NCBI GenBank assembly: GCA_963556145.1
Contig: OY744472.1
Coordinates: 248,001 to 312,000, forward strand
Direction: 5' to 3'
Source: Hygrocybe punicea
Lineage: Eukaryota; Basidiomycota; Agaricomycetes; Agaricales; Hygrophoraceae
DNA length: 64,000 nucleotides
Shown: piece by piece, positions 21,241 through 33,200 of the stretch
How the letters are laid out: each line of letters starts with the position of its first letter
How positions within the stretch are numbered: position 1 is the first letter of the stretch
Program-made: the position numbers and the translations under genes
Notes under the pieces: generated by a model
What the model was told of the DNA's origin: nothing
Databases searched by the model: none
The model's input: only the letters and a program-made list of their open reading frames with translations

Positions 21241-22157
21241 AGAGCCCAGTTTCTGCTGGAGATGGCTCAGTCACCTAATCTGACAGGCCCAGTCACAGGA
21301 CAGTCCCTCTCCCAGATTCTGATTCACCCATCTGTATTTGTTGTATTACCTACTTTGGGAGTAGCCATTACTTCAAATACCAATTGCAGTTCAGGTCATC
21401 ATTCATTTGTTTAAGGATATCAATCTCAGATATATTGATACTCCCTTATTACTTGTTTGATACATATTCTTTGTGTTCTGTCACGTAGTACAGTCACATT
21501 CAATTTCTTTCAAGTTCTATTGATCATCACCAAAGATATCCCAGTACTTTATTCTGCACTAGTAGCCAATGTGCGTTTGAATCTTGGGAATAAAGTCCGA
21601 TATCTTGATCATCAATCCTACTTGCCTATTGTTCAGTTCATTCATTCTGTACATAGTATTTTGTCACACCTCCCTTTTTGTTTGACATCTACTGTTAGAC
21701 TCACCCATCGCCCATCGCCTATCGCCCATCGTCCATAATCTATCGCTCATCTCTATTGTACCTCTGCTCATTGTATACTTGCTAATTGTATACTTGACTG
21801 TTGTACACTCGTTCATCTTACACTGTTCATACTTGCTTGAGTTATTATCCGCTTATACTCTCGCATACCTCTTGTCACTCAAAGTCTTTACCTTCAGTAG
21901 GGAAGACCTCACTGTTCACTCATCCTCTATAAGTCATACATCTGACTTATATTATTGTCAAGTATTTGTTGTATCCCTCAAAGCTAACCTTTGATAGGAT
22001 TCACACCACAACCCAACCACCCAACAGGAATAACCCAGAGTTATTAAAGAGCTAAATCCTTGTTCCTAAAGGACAACAAGGTAATTTCCCGATCAACGAC
22101 TCACTCCGGAAACCCTTGGTGTGGATTTGTTCAAACACTTCCCATGCAAAACAGAAA

Positions 22158-22172
22158 TTGGAGCCCACCGCA
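22158..22172 (+). other. probable primer binding site of gypsy-1
   Basis: TTGGAGCCCACCGCA begins a few bases after the inferred LTR end and 94 bp before the gag start. It starts TTGG, as expected for a site complementary to a tRNA 3' CCA end. The tRNA is not identified. Confidence 0.45.
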
Positions 22173-22250
22173 AGGACCAAGGTTCATCAATAACTCTCTC
22201 ATATTCCCACTCATATCCATTATCAACTCTACAGTTAATAGTCCTTCCCA

Positions 22251-25200
22251 ATGACTATTACATCCACTCTTATCCCAGATATGATGCCCCTTCTAGGCCA
22301 GAAGGGAGCACCATCAAAGTTCACAGGCAGCCATGAGGATATCAAATGCTTCCTCAGGCACTACAACCAAGTTAGCAAAGCATATGGTCTCACAGATGCT
22401 GACAAATGTGATCGCGTTGTGGACTATTGCTCTCGCAAGGTAGTCAAATTGATTGAAGCTCTGGATAGCTTCATGAGATCTGACTGGACCAAATTAGAAG
22501 CAGACTTCTTGAAGTACTATGATGCTGCTTATAAAGAAACACGTTACATCCTCAGAGATCTCTCAACTCTGACACGCCTTTGGAAACAAAAAGAGATCAA
22601 GACACTTACCAGATGGAAATGCTATGAACGTAAATTTGTTACCATCACAGGATGGCTTGAAGCCAAGAAGAAGATTTCCACAGATGAAAAAGCTGCATAC
22701 TTTTGGTCTGGAATCAACAAGCATTTACATCATCGCATTGAGCTCAGACTTAGCTCTGGCTCAACTCCTCTAGATGTAACCAAGCCATTCCCAATGGACA
22801 AAGTCATCAAGGTTGCAGAAATCCTATTTGAATGCAATCGATTTGACATCAATCTGGCAGATTCTGATGATGAAATTCCTGATAGAGACAGGGATGATGA
22901 TTCAGATTCTTCCAGTGATGAATCATCAGATGATGAAAGTGATTCTGATTATAATGAAAGATACAAGAAGAAGAAGTTGGAAAAGAAGAAGAAGAGTCAC
23001 AGGTATAAAGTGGATTCTGAAGATGAAACCCCCAAGAAAGCTACCAAGAAGGATGTTGATAGGAAGGATACCTTCAAGAAAGGGGCAGAGAAGAAGACCA
23101 AATCTGTACAAGATGAGGTTGAAGCCCTAATCAAACAAATGGGAAACCTATCACTGGATGATCAGCGTTATGGACTAGCTTATTATAAGGCAATTAAGTT
23201 AGACCCAGATGTTGCCCATTGCGTCAAAGCACCCCTCCTACACCAACCAAGAACCCTTCCAAAGCCTCCTGGAATCCTTCAGAATCAAATACCTAGCAAA
23301 GCACCATTCACTGCAAACATTGGAGAACGTGAACCCATCACCTGTTTTGGTTGTGGTATAAAAGGACATGGACTCCAGATATGCCCCAAGATAAATGAAC
23401 TTATTCAGTCAGGAACTCTCATTAGAGATCCCCTTGGGAAACTAGTCAAGAGTGATGGATCCAACATACGCCCCCGCATGGGTGAAACAATAATTCATGC
23501 TCTAGAACGGAACGCTTCAGAAGCATTACAGACCAACTTCTATGCTCTTCAAGACCCATTCTCTGACCACTATCAGTCAGATGCTGAAGAAGATATGGAT
23601 GCATTCTATACACCTGCCACTTATGTTGGACACAATGGTATAGAAGATGTTCAGATTATGGCTGCTGACAGAGGCCAGCACAAGATTACCTCTGCCAGAA
23701 AAGAAGCATTTGATGGAGTTTACCCACCTGCTAGACAGAGGAACAAGGACAAAGAAAACCTTAAACCAAGATCTACAGGCACTACTGCCAAACCTGCTTC
23801 AAAGCAGAATCTCAATCAGGAAAATGTTCCTGCACCAGCCAACATTTCTAAAGGAAATCCACCTACTCGCATTGAAGAAATTCGCCAAATGCAACCCATT
23901 CCATTTGATATCAGAGTACCTAGGACTGTACAACCCCCAGTTGCCAATGGAGACATTGAAATGCAGGACATTACAAACAAGTCTCACACTTCTAAAGCAA
24001 CTCCTGACAAGTCAATTCCACGTCCCAAGTTACCACTCAGGCAGTCAGAACTATCATCTAACATGGGAGATACCCAGGTTATCAACCAAATCCTTGATAC
24101 CCCAGTTACTCTTCAAGTTAGGGAAGTTCTAGCTTCATCCGGAGATTTATCAGATCAGCTTACAGAGATGCTGAAGAGAAAGAATCCCAAGGTCTCTGTA
24201 GTTGCAAGCACATATGCCCCAAGACAACATGGAATATTAATCAAGCTCAGAATGGAATGTGATAATTATCCTATCACTGCCATTATTGACACAGGATCCC
24301 AGCTCAATGTTGTCAACAAAGAAATTTGGAAAGCAAGAATACGCAGACCAGTTGATTTAGAAAAAAGTCTTACCATGAATGATGCTAATGGAGGAGTAGG
24401 AACCCTCAAAGGTCTGGTACCAAATGTCCCATTGACATGTAGAGGTGTTCTTACTTATGCAGATCTATTCATTGGTGAGTCTGTACCATTCGATTTACTT
24501 CTTGGAAGACCCTGGCAAAGGGGAAATTTTGTCACTATTGATGAACGGATTGAAGGAACATATCTAGTTTTTAAAGATGCCTCAGACTCTGGAGCCAAGT
24601 TTGAAATAATGGTCACGGCTGACCATTATCCTGCTCCTCAGAGACATGACCAGATTTTCACAATTACTGCATCTGAAAATAATTCTTCATGCAATAGTGC
24701 TACTCCTAGCACCAGTTCAGATTGCATACCACCCAGATTTAGGAGGTATCCCATTCCGGAACCCCTGGATTCAGCAGAATTATCTTCCAGTGAAGAAAGA
24801 AATTGTCAAAACCCAGAAGAGGATAACCTGGAATTTAATATGTCCTTGGAAGACATTCCAGATTTAATTAACTCTTATGGAGATATCATAGATTTGGAGA
24901 CACCCTGCAGAAGTGACCCTGAAATTGATAAACCCCCTAGGATATCTGATGGACAGGCTCATGAAGAAGCTCCATTGTCCTCAGAACCAGAATCAAATTC
25001 CAAAGGAAATTATTCTTATAAGGATATAGTGGAATTAGTTTTGGAGAACAATGGACAACAAGCAGATAAAAGTGCAGGTCCAGAGGAGACTACCACAGAA
25101 CCCTCTGGCATGCAGAGGAACCCCCCCCAATTTTTAATCAATGAAATTCCACTTCCCCGTGCTGTAGATTGGATCCACACTGAGTGGAACCCAAATGCGG

Positions 25201-27842
25201 CCCAGACGATCATTGCTGCGCTTGGCGATCAAATAGAAGACCGACCCCAATCAGCCCGTTTCCTTTTTGCATCACCTCTCGGATATCGACTCCCCCCCAA
25301 GCGGGATCGCTTCGGGACTCCATTCGAACATGGGGTCCTCTTAAATATGACACTGGCTGCCATGGATTCGTCCGGTGCCCCTCCTTCATTAAGGATGGGG
25401 CACCTCGTTTTTCAATTTTATCCTGTATCACCACCCCCTTCGTATTCCACGTCGGACGACTCTACTTCGGAATCTACGCTACATCTATCACCTTTATCAT
25501 CTATGTTTGATCCACGTCCATTATTTCCACCGCTCTTCCCAGTCCACACATCTGCTGCGTCACCGTCATCACCAACCCCTTGTCCCTCATCGCGTACTCT
25601 TTCATCTCGCGCATCAACACCAGCCATCAACGACCATATCGATGGCGACGACCAGAGCGAGTATGCAGACGACGAATGGAACTGCGACAATTCCATTGAA
25701 GGATGGGAGTGGGACGGAGACGCCGTGAGTAGCTATACCAATACTCTCAGAGAATGTTCACCACCCCCTCGCAAGATGAATCAATCAGACTCGGATGACG
25801 AACGATTCGCCCTGGCGGCAAACATCACCATCGCTGAGGCCCCATTGGCCGCTTTATTCACCATTCAATCTGCTACAGGACCGTTTTTAAGCCCTCCCTC
25901 AAATAATCCCCCCAGTCATGAACAACCGGCATCATATGCCGGTACCCACCTCGAGCAACCCCCCGAAGCTGCCCTCATGCATAACCTCATCACACAAATA
26001 GTGCCATCCATCAACATGGACCTCCCTGACTTCGACAATGACTTATGTGATTACACCATGGCCGAATTGCGATCACACGCGATATCGGTACGTATCGATC
26101 GAGACCCATCTTTAGCTCTCGTTAATAATGATATGGAGGCACAGGAGCTACCCGCCCCCTCGCGCTTCCTCGTGACATCGAATATCCATATCACACGTCA
26201 CCCCATTTCCGCAGTACGCGATAATCCCTCCACGCCGCCTAGCCTCATCTATCCTGAACAGGAACCACCCCTGAAACCCCTCCTCAACGGACCCTGGTTC
26301 CCTCAAGACCTCCACTCCCCATTTCAGTCACCCCCTCCTTCTCCTTCCCCATCTTTCTTTCGAAATCCCTATGCCACCCCTTCACCCATAGTGTCACCCA
26401 TGTATTCTCCAGTATTAAATCCTATTAGTCCAGACTGTAACCCCTTTGAAGAATCCCCTTCTACTGTTTATGAAGTCCACCCCAATGCTGATCCTAGTGA
26501 TCCAGCCAATGTAAATTATCTGGAATACCTTGTACACCTATCTTCCTCTACCAATGATGACAGCTCTTCCTTGTACATGGATCAGGAAGACTCGGCTGAA
26601 GAAGACAGTGTCTCCTCAGACACACCCCTCATTCCCAAAATTCAGACTCTTAGGCCACCCATACCTTGTCCAAATTTAGAGGAGACTGGAGACAGTGACA
26701 ATAGAATTCAAGGACACCCACCCAGCAGGACCTGGATCAGTCTTGAATCTATTTTTGGATCTTCAGATGAAGAATTTTCAGATTCTTCAGACTCTTCAGA
26801 TTGTTCAATGGACCTGGAGACAGACTCAGAAGATGAATTGGATATGTTTAGATGGGAGGATGAAGTGAAGGACAATCCAACAATCAGCCCTAATTCAGGA
26901 TCAAGTTCTCATTGTGACCCACCTTCCCCAGTTGTATCCACAACTGATGTGGACATCCTCAAAGCTAGTTCATTAAATCCAATGGCCAAGCCATTCATTC
27001 CATCATCATCTATTCACATTTCAGATGATCCCTGGCCCCCTCCAGAAGGACCAGAGATCACCTCATTGTCTGATGAAGATACACAGATTCATTTTGACAA
27101 GGCAAAGTCTTTACATGCCTTGGAGACCAATATTCCTCAAGAGAATAATCCCAGATTATTATCCCCTATCTCTCTGGAAACTATCCCTGCTCTTAGGTCT
27201 AATTTCCCAGAGACCAATCTTCTCTGTCAATTGGAAGCTGAAGTACCCCCTCAATCTTCATCCACCCCTATTCAAGTATTCGCTACTACCACTTCAGAAC
27301 AAGGCCACTCACAACCTCATGATCATCCACAACCTCGTGACTTAGCTGCAGCACAGATCCTTGCAGCTGAGCCAGACTTCCATACTACTCAGGATGTTCA
27401 TTTGGGAATTCTTAGTGCAATTCGTGGTGCCATTGTAGAAGGAATTCGTTGTATTGGAGCAAGACTTGCTACTCAAGCTTGGAAGTTTCGCATTGACCAG
27501 AGACCTGTCAATGATCCAGTTCGTCTCTACTTCTATCGTCAATGCTATCTGTTTCGTTTTCTGGACAGAGAAAACAAACTACCTCCTCCATCCAACCCTA
27601 CTTCTCACAACAAGCCTATTCGTTTTCTGGAATCCAATCCTCTTCTCACTCATGAAGAGATTGAATTTCTTCGAAATGCTTCTATGGTATTTCGTTCCAA
27701 TCGCAGATTTCTACTTGCAGATGCAATTAATGCTGTCCTGGACATGCACTTTCGTCGCTCTGATACCATCAATGCTCTCTTTGATGAAGGATACTTTGAC
27801 CCACCAGATTTCAGCAAATCCCATCATAGGCCTTCTCAATAA
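22251..27842 (+). CDS. gypsy-1 gag-protease polyprotein, 1863 aa
   Basis: Encodes the capsid and protease proteins that form virus-like particles in the cell. Visible parts: a capsid-like domain (about residues 15-200, with KFTGSHEDIKCFLRHY and DKCDRVVDYCSRKV), a very acidic Ser/Asp tract, a Lys-rich basic tract (about 235-295), a CCHC zinc knuckle CFGCGIKGHGLQIC from residue 365, and a retropepsin-like active site IIDTGSQLN (Asp about 680) followed by LLLGRPW. The last ~1100 residues are low-complexity, acidic/Pro/Ser-rich, with a short folded-looking end (from about residue 1700). The open frame is unbroken over 5.6 kb, supporting a young copy. It ends at TAA 27840-27842. How RT is joined to it (splicing or separate expression) is not clear. 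The exceptionally long tail after the protease is unusual for gypsy. Confidence 0.85.
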   Translation: MTITSTLIPDMMPLLGQKGAPSKFTGSHEDIKCFLRHYNQVSKAYGLTDADKCDRVVDYCSRKVVKLIEALDSFMRSDWTKLEADFLKYYDAAYKETRYILRDLSTLTRLWKQKEIKTLTRWKCYERKFVTITGWLEAKKKISTDEKAAYFWSGINKHLHHRIELRLSSGSTPLDVTKPFPMDKVIKVAEILFECNRFDINLADSDDEIPDRDRDDDSDSSSDESSDDESDSDYNERYKKKKLEKKKKSHRYKVDSEDETPKKATKKDVDRKDTFKKGAEKKTKSVQDEVEALIKQMGNLSLDDQRYGLAYYKAIKLDPDVAHCVKAPLLHQPRTLPKPPGILQNQIPSKAPFTANIGEREPITCFGCGIKGHGLQICPKINELIQSGTLIRDPLGKLVKSDGSNIRPRMGETIIHALERNASEALQTNFYALQDPFSDHYQSDAEEDMDAFYTPATYVGHNGIEDVQIMAADRGQHKITSARKEAFDGVYPPARQRNKDKENLKPRSTGTTAKPASKQNLNQENVPAPANISKGNPPTRIEEIRQMQPIPFDIRVPRTVQPPVANGDIEMQDITNKSHTSKATPDKSIPRPKLPLRQSELSSNMGDTQVINQILDTPVTLQVREVLASSGDLSDQLTEMLKRKNPKVSVVASTYAPRQHGILIKLRMECDNYPITAIIDTGSQLNVVNKEIWKARIRRPVDLEKSLTMNDANGGVGTLKGLVPNVPLTCRGVLTYADLFIGESVPFDLLLGRPWQRGNFVTIDERIEGTYLVFKDASDSGAKFEIMVTADHYPAPQRHDQIFTITASENNSSCNSATPSTSSDCIPPRFRRYPIPEPLDSAELSSSEERNCQNPEEDNLEFNMSLEDIPDLINSYGDIIDLETPCRSDPEIDKPPRISDGQAHEEAPLSSEPESNSKGNYSYKDIVELVLENNGQQADKSAGPEETTTEPSGMQRNPPQFLINEIPLPRAVDWIHTEWNPNAAQTIIAALGDQIEDRPQSARFLFASPLGYRLPPKRDRFGTPFEHGVLLNMTLAAMDSSGAPPSLRMGHLVFQFYPVSPPPSYSTSDDSTSESTLHLSPLSSMFDPRPLFPPLFPVHTSAASPSSPTPCPSSRTLSSRASTPAINDHIDGDDQSEYADDEWNCDNSIEGWEWDGDAVSSYTNTLRECSPPPRKMNQSDSDDERFALAANITIAEAPLAALFTIQSATGPFLSPPSNNPPSHEQPASYAGTHLEQPPEAALMHNLITQIVPSINMDLPDFDNDLCDYTMAELRSHAISVRIDRDPSLALVNNDMEAQELPAPSRFLVTSNIHITRHPISAVRDNPSTPPSLIYPEQEPPLKPLLNGPWFPQDLHSPFQSPPPSPSPSFFRNPYATPSPIVSPMYSPVLNPISPDCNPFEESPSTVYEVHPNADPSDPANVNYLEYLVHLSSSTNDDSSSLYMDQEDSAEEDSVSSDTPLIPKIQTLRPPIPCPNLEETGDSDNRIQGHPPSRTWISLESIFGSSDEEFSDSSDSSDCSMDLETDSEDELDMFRWEDEVKDNPTISPNSGSSSHCDPPSPVVSTTDVDILKASSLNPMAKPFIPSSSIHISDDPWPPPEGPEITSLSDEDTQIHFDKAKSLHALETNIPQENNPRLLSPISLETIPALRSNFPETNLLCQLEAEVPPQSSSTPIQVFATTTSEQGHSQPHDHPQPRDLAAAQILAAEPDFHTTQDVHLGILSAIRGAIVEGIRCIGARLATQAWKFRIDQRPVNDPVRLYFYRQCYLFRFLDRENKLPPPSNPTSHNKPIRFLESNPLLTHEEIEFLRNASMVFRSNRRFLLADAINAVLDMHFRRSDTINALFDEGYFDPPDFSKSHHRPSQ

Positions 27843-28058
27843 AGGACAGCATCCAATTTTGACAGGTCTGTTTTGTATAATTGAACCAATGATTTTATTT
27901 TATATGCTGCTATTTCTATTGATGTACAGAATTTGCTTCTCCTTTACAGAATTGCTGTTATGCCTTTTTCTCACTATATTTGAACACTTACCCCTAATCT
28001 CCATAATCTCCAGAATTGTTGTGTTTTATTTACGCTTTCTTTTAAATTTTTTCTTGCA
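27843..28058 (+). other. gag-pol spacer, possible intron end
   Basis: T-rich non-coding stretch ending TTTTTTCTTGCAG (acceptor-like) just before the pol frame opens (GACAATACC). GGTCTG at about 27868 could be a donor, but the gag stop lies upstream of it. Splicing is therefore uncertain. Confidence 0.4.
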
Positions 28059-28137
28059 GGACAATACCTTGCAAAGTACCATTACTAGTCCAGTGGATTC
28101 AAGTACTGTACAAGCCACTGCAGTCAATGAAGAACAA
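28059..28137 (+). pseudogene. gypsy-1 pol N-terminal exon, cut by the LINE
   Basis: 26 codons in the pol frame run into the LINE target duplication. The same frame resumes directly after the second copy of the duplication at 34465, so the pre-insertion reading frame is still recognisable. This shows that the LINE landed in coding sequence. Confidence 0.65.
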
Positions 28138-28289
28138 GGGACTCTTTTGGCAACACACCGCATGGCACCCCGACCAGGACCCCGACAAAGGCAACCTGAG
28201 CGGCGGCTCCACACCTCCCATATACAATAAAACGAGCACTACGATAGTTTAGTCCCTATCTGATAGACCTTTAAAACACGTCATAAGCT

Positions 28290-29996
28290 ATGACTTCGAG
28301 AAACCGGACTCCGGGAGGTAATCTAGACAAAAATGCGACCAGACTAACTAGGGATGAGCTGGCTGATGCCACAGGTGTCCTTACCGACGTGTTCAACGTG
28401 AAAGACGCCAGGGTGGCCCTGATCCAAGACGCGTACATCACACAAGGGGAGAAGGTCACCGCGCAGAGACTAGCATATGTCTTGCTACAGGCAGCAGCGG
28501 GTATAGCCAAACTGCCGAGGCCCGCAGTCAACACCCTCAGGGCCTTAGCATTCATCCTAGAAGAGATAGACTTGGACACGACAGCCAATGAGACGGTGGT
28601 GAGAATGGGCAAGAAAATAGATGAGCTCATATACCCCAAGCTGACCACGGCAGCCGAAACGATTGAGGCAGCAACACAGGCTAGTGGAAAGCAGGAGGAG
28701 GCGCTGCGGGGGGCGACAACCCTAATGACGAACGCACTGGACGACCTCTGCGCTAATTTGAACGAACTCACAACTCGCACTAAGAGTGTGCTCGAGGCGG
28801 CAGAAGTGACATCCAACCGGGAACGACCCAGTGACAACGGTACACCCACCTTCGCATCAGTTGCAAGAGCCGCCACACAAATCCCACCGGAGCACGCAGC
28901 GCCGATAGCGAAGGGGAACACGTTGGATAGACAGATCGTGGTACGGAAACTCCCTGACGCACAAGATGATGCGCTGGCGAGCCTCTCTGAGAAAGAGCTG
29001 GTGGAGAAGGCAACCCTGGCCCTCGACCTGATGGGCGTGAGGGCAGCAGACAAACCCAACGGCATGGCTTTCGCAGGAGCACGCAGAACTCAATATGGAA
29101 CGACAATATACACGCTCAATTCCATGCAGGCGGCGAACTATCTACGATCCAAGGACGTAATGCACGCATTTATGGCACAATTCAGAGGCACGTCGACAGG
29201 GAGCTCGAGAACGTACCAAGTAATAGCCAAGCACGTCCCCACCTCCTTCGACCCCAATGACCAAGCGGCAATCGAACAGGTGGAGCAGGCCAGCTCCCTC
29301 TCCAGAATGTCGATATATGAGGCACGCTGGATCAAGCCGACCCACCTTCGTCGAGAGGGACAGCGCTTTGCATTTTTGACAATGGGCTTCAGCACGAGAG
29401 AGGCTGCGAACCATGCACTGGAATATGGCATTTTCATAGAGGGCAAGCAATGCAGGGCGAAGAAAGCGCTGATGGATCCACGTAGATGCATGAAGTGCCA
29501 GAAATTCGGCCACATCGCGAAGGAGTGCAAATCCATCCACGACGTATGCGCCCGCTGTGCGGGGCTCCACCGCGCAGCAGACCAACTTTGCGGCACCGGG
29601 GGGTTGAAATGTGCCAACTGTCAAGAATGTGGGCATGGCACTGTGGATCGACAATGCCCGGTTTTCAGGGAGCGCCTCCAACGGGCACACAATCGAGACC
29701 CGGACACTAAGTACAGACTTTTCCCCACCAATGACCCCAGCACGTGGGGCAGAATAGATATGGACCCCATGCGGAACACTTTTGACACAGCATGGAGAAA
29801 TGACGCGCCCATGAACAATGCACCACACATGGACGAACGGCACGAGCAAAGCAGAGAAGGACGGGATAATCAGGGACCCCGCAGCAGAGGCTACACAGTA
29901 GCCGGACAGCAACGAACGGCGCCAGCACTAGCTAATGACCGATGCAACCAAAGGGCCATGCTACAGTCTGCCCAACAAACGCTACACACCTACTAG
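28290..29996 (+). CDS. LINE ORF1 protein, gag-like RNA-binding, 568 aa
   Basis: Binds element RNA and accompanies it to the target DNA in this class. The N-terminal ~200 residues are helical and charged. The middle (about 210-390) has the feel of an RNA-recognition region but no certain motif. The C-terminal part carries three CCHC-type knuckles starting at about residue 401: CMKCQKFGHIAKEC, CARCAGLHRAADQLC and CANCQECGHGTVDRQC. The Lys-rich segment before the first knuckle and the Cys spacing are typical of fungal LINE ORF1. The frame is fully open with no stop. It starts about 152 bp after the element's 5' end and ends 215 bp before ORF2. Confidence 0.8.
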   Translation: MTSRNRTPGGNLDKNATRLTRDELADATGVLTDVFNVKDARVALIQDAYITQGEKVTAQRLAYVLLQAAAGIAKLPRPAVNTLRALAFILEEIDLDTTANETVVRMGKKIDELIYPKLTTAAETIEAATQASGKQEEALRGATTLMTNALDDLCANLNELTTRTKSVLEAAEVTSNRERPSDNGTPTFASVARAATQIPPEHAAPIAKGNTLDRQIVVRKLPDAQDDALASLSEKELVEKATLALDLMGVRAADKPNGMAFAGARRTQYGTTIYTLNSMQAANYLRSKDVMHAFMAQFRGTSTGSSRTYQVIAKHVPTSFDPNDQAAIEQVEQASSLSRMSIYEARWIKPTHLRREGQRFAFLTMGFSTREAANHALEYGIFIEGKQCRAKKALMDPRRCMKCQKFGHIAKECKSIHDVCARCAGLHRAADQLCGTGGLKCANCQECGHGTVDRQCPVFRERLQRAHNRDPDTKYRLFPTNDPSTWGRIDMDPMRNTFDTAWRNDAPMNNAPHMDERHEQSREGRDNQGPRSRGYTVAGQQRTAPALANDRCNQRAMLQSAQQTLHTY

Positions 29997-30211
29997 ACAG
30001 ACAGACCAGCACCACCCACCTCCGGAGGATGGTGGGCTGACGAACCGCTGGAAGGCCCCACCCACATCATGACACAGACATCCACCCACCCAGACACGAC
30101 ACCTGCAGCACCGCAAGCAATCATACCACGTCCGTCCCAGCCTCAACGTCATCACCAACACCAACAACAACAACACCCCATTCACTCACCCTCGACAGAG
30201 GAGCTTTACGC

Positions 30212-33200
30212 ATGACCTCCACCTCCATTCCCAACTCACCGAAACCACTGACCTTATGGCAACAGAACGTTAACAAATCGCTCATAGCCCAGCACGACAT
30301 GCTAGATTCAATCAAAACTAACTACGATTTCATCCTTATACAGGAACCCTACTTCGATTTCAAGGGGCTTTCGAGAGCCAACGCTTACTACATAGTGATA
30401 TATCCCCCGCGACACCATGACATGCATGCAACCTGCCACACTCGATCGATAATATTAGTCAACAGACGGCTACGATCTGACTCGTGGTCCCCGATACTGA
30501 TCGACTCACCGGATATCACGGCGGCGGAGATAAAAGGTGACTTTTGCATCATCAGAATTGTCAACATGTACAACGATTGCAACAACAACAACAACATATC
30601 AACACTGCGACGATACCTCAGCAGCGCAACAGCCCGAGCCCGAGCCCAGACCCCAGTTCACTACATCCTGGCAGGGGACTTCAACCGTCACCACCCGCTC
30701 TGGGATGAAGAACGTAACAATCATCTCTTCACTAATGCCAATCTTGATGCAGCAGGACCTCTGCTAGACCTCCTGGCCCGGTACGACATGAGAATGGCAT
30801 TACCGGAAGGCACACCAACCTTGCAATCCATGTCGACAGGCAACATGACTCGAGTCGACAACGTATTCTGCTCCAGCACCATAATTGACCACGTAGCACT
30901 ATGCGACACAAGGCCAGGTGACAGACCCGCCAAAACTGATTACTTCCCGATAGTCACAGCACTCGACCTGACCGCCCCGACCAGGTCGCAAATACAACGC
31001 CCAAACTTCCACGCGGCAGACTGGAAAGAGTTCAGAGATTCACTCAAGGTCAACCTAGATGCCCTCCCGGCTCCAGCAGAACTCACATCGAGCGACTCTT
31101 TCCACCGGGCGCTAGGAGAGCTGGAAGGAGCAGTCTGGAACATGGTGACGAAATGCATCCCTACAACCAAACTAACACCCTACAGCAAATGATGGTGGAA
31201 TTAGGACCTGAGGGCAGAATGGAAGAAAGTCCGCAACCTTGGCAACAAATCATACCGGCACAGACACATGGAGGGGCACCCTGTTCACGAGACGTACAGA
31301 AAAGCCAAACACGGATACGCAACACACCTGCAGGTGGCTAAGGCAGCACATTGGGTGGAATGGTTGGAGGGCATTGACACATCAAGTCAATGGACGGCGA
31401 GCCGACTGGTAACAGGTCCCGCATCGGACGGAGGGAGGGTGAGGGTGCCCACACTCCATGTCATGGATGCCACAACGAACGCGAGACGCGAGCTGACAAC
31501 CAATGCTGACAAGAGCAAAGCCTTTTACAAGTGCTTCTTCCCCAGCAAACCTGCCACCTCATCAGTCCCCGAAGATCATGTATACCCACCACCAGCATGG
31601 GAATTCCAACCCATCACCGATGCACAAATTCACAGAGCCATACAATGCATGCAGCCGTATAAGGGCACCAAGCGCAATACCCCACCAAACGCAATATTCA
31701 AGAATGCCGGAGACATGCTGGTCCCCTTCCTCGGCCCCATATTCAGAGCAACCTTCACGTTAGGGACGTACCCAGGGCATTGGGCTGTCACGGAGACGAT
31801 CGTACTGAAAAAGCTGGGCAAGCCAGACTACACGATTCCTGGGGCATGGCGGCCAATAGTACTGTCGGATGGATACGCGAGGCTGATGAACTCATGCATC
31901 AACGAAGACATCACGGTCATGAGCGAGAGGACCAGGATTTTACCCAACAACCATTTCGGAGGGAGAGCCGGCCGCAGCACGACCGACGCAATCCTATTCA
32001 TGAGCAAGATAATCAAAGATGAATGGCGCAAAGGTAATGTAGTATCGCTCCTCTCACTAGATGTTAAGGGGGCCTTCCCCAGCACCGCCATCGATCGTAT
32101 GGTACATAATATGCGTAAACGCGGCATGCCAGTAGAGATCACTGAGTGGCTGGAGAGAGCGCTCACCGCACGTCGTACCACGCTGACCTTTGACGAATTC
32201 ACTTCAGACCCCTTTGATGTAGACAATGGACTCGACCAGGGAAGCCCACTCTCGCCGACATGCTACCTGTTCTACAACTCAGACCAACTCGACATCCCCA
32301 TCCCACGCAGCGGGGAATACGGCATACTATATCTCGACGACTCGAACATACTCGCGGTGGGCCGGAGCTTTGAAGAAACACATGTGAAGCTTGAGTCTAT
32401 AATGGCGACGCCGGGTGGCATTCTGGAGTGGGCGAAGGAGCACAACTGCAAATTTGGCGTCGACAAATTCCAACTGATCGACCTGACACGGCGATGGAGG
32501 GTGGACGCAGACAACCCAAGAAAAAGAACCACGTTGACGGGACCGCCGCTTAACGTTGCCGGAAGTCTTATACACCCCAAGGCATCAATCAAGTTCCTGG
32601 GCATGCACATCGACCGCGAGCTCCAATGGAAGGAACAGGGAGCGGCGGCACTAAAGAAGCGCCAGGACTGGCTATTGGAGTTCCGGAGACTATCCAAAAC
32701 ATCAGGGGGAATACCAGCGAAGATCATGAGACGACTCTACCTGTCCATTGCAGTTCCGAGAATGCTGTACGCTGCAGAGGTCTTCATGGGCTCGACAAAG
32801 AAGAGAGAAGGAACAGGGGATGGGCGACGTGGAGGGGGTATGGCGATGACACGGAAACTGGTGGGCATACAATGCAAGGCGGCAGTGATGATCACCGGCG
32901 CATTGTCGACCACGGCCACTGACATCTTAGATGCCCACGCAGACCTTTTACCATTTCATTTTCTAGTAGATAGGATTCGACACCGGGCGGCTCTACGCCT
33001 TGCCACGCTCCCGCCGACGCACCCGCTCAGTAAAGCCGTCAAGAACGCACAGGTACGCCGGGTAAAGAGACACCCCACCCCCATACACGACCTAATATGG
33101 GACTACAACATAAAAACAGAGCAGATGGAGAAGATCACCACATGTAGATACAACACGAAATGGGATCCCGAGATAAAAACACAGATACAGCCGTCGAGAG

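Larger units (their letters stand above)
20252..22153 (+). repeat. gypsy-1 5' LTR (about 1.9 kb)
   Basis: Starts TGTCATGATCC. The right border is placed at AAAACA (22148-22153), five bases before the primer-binding-like TTGGAGCCC. The left half of U3 holds a GATA-box array and the right half a TGASTCA array, directly followed by a TATA box (21233-21240). The left border is confirmed by the 3' copy at 39812. The right border is inferred, because the 3' LTR is truncated. Confidence 0.75.

Noticed and set aside
21690..21760. CCCATCGCCCATCGCCTATCGCCC short repeat as a telomere-like tract
   Set aside because: Only a few imperfect units inside the gypsy-1 LTR; fungal telomere repeat is TTAGGG/CCCTAA and is not present.
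28271..29093. Minus-strand open frames of up to 264 codons opposite LINE ORF1
   Set aside because: Shadows of the codon pattern of the real plus-strand ORF1; no motifs.
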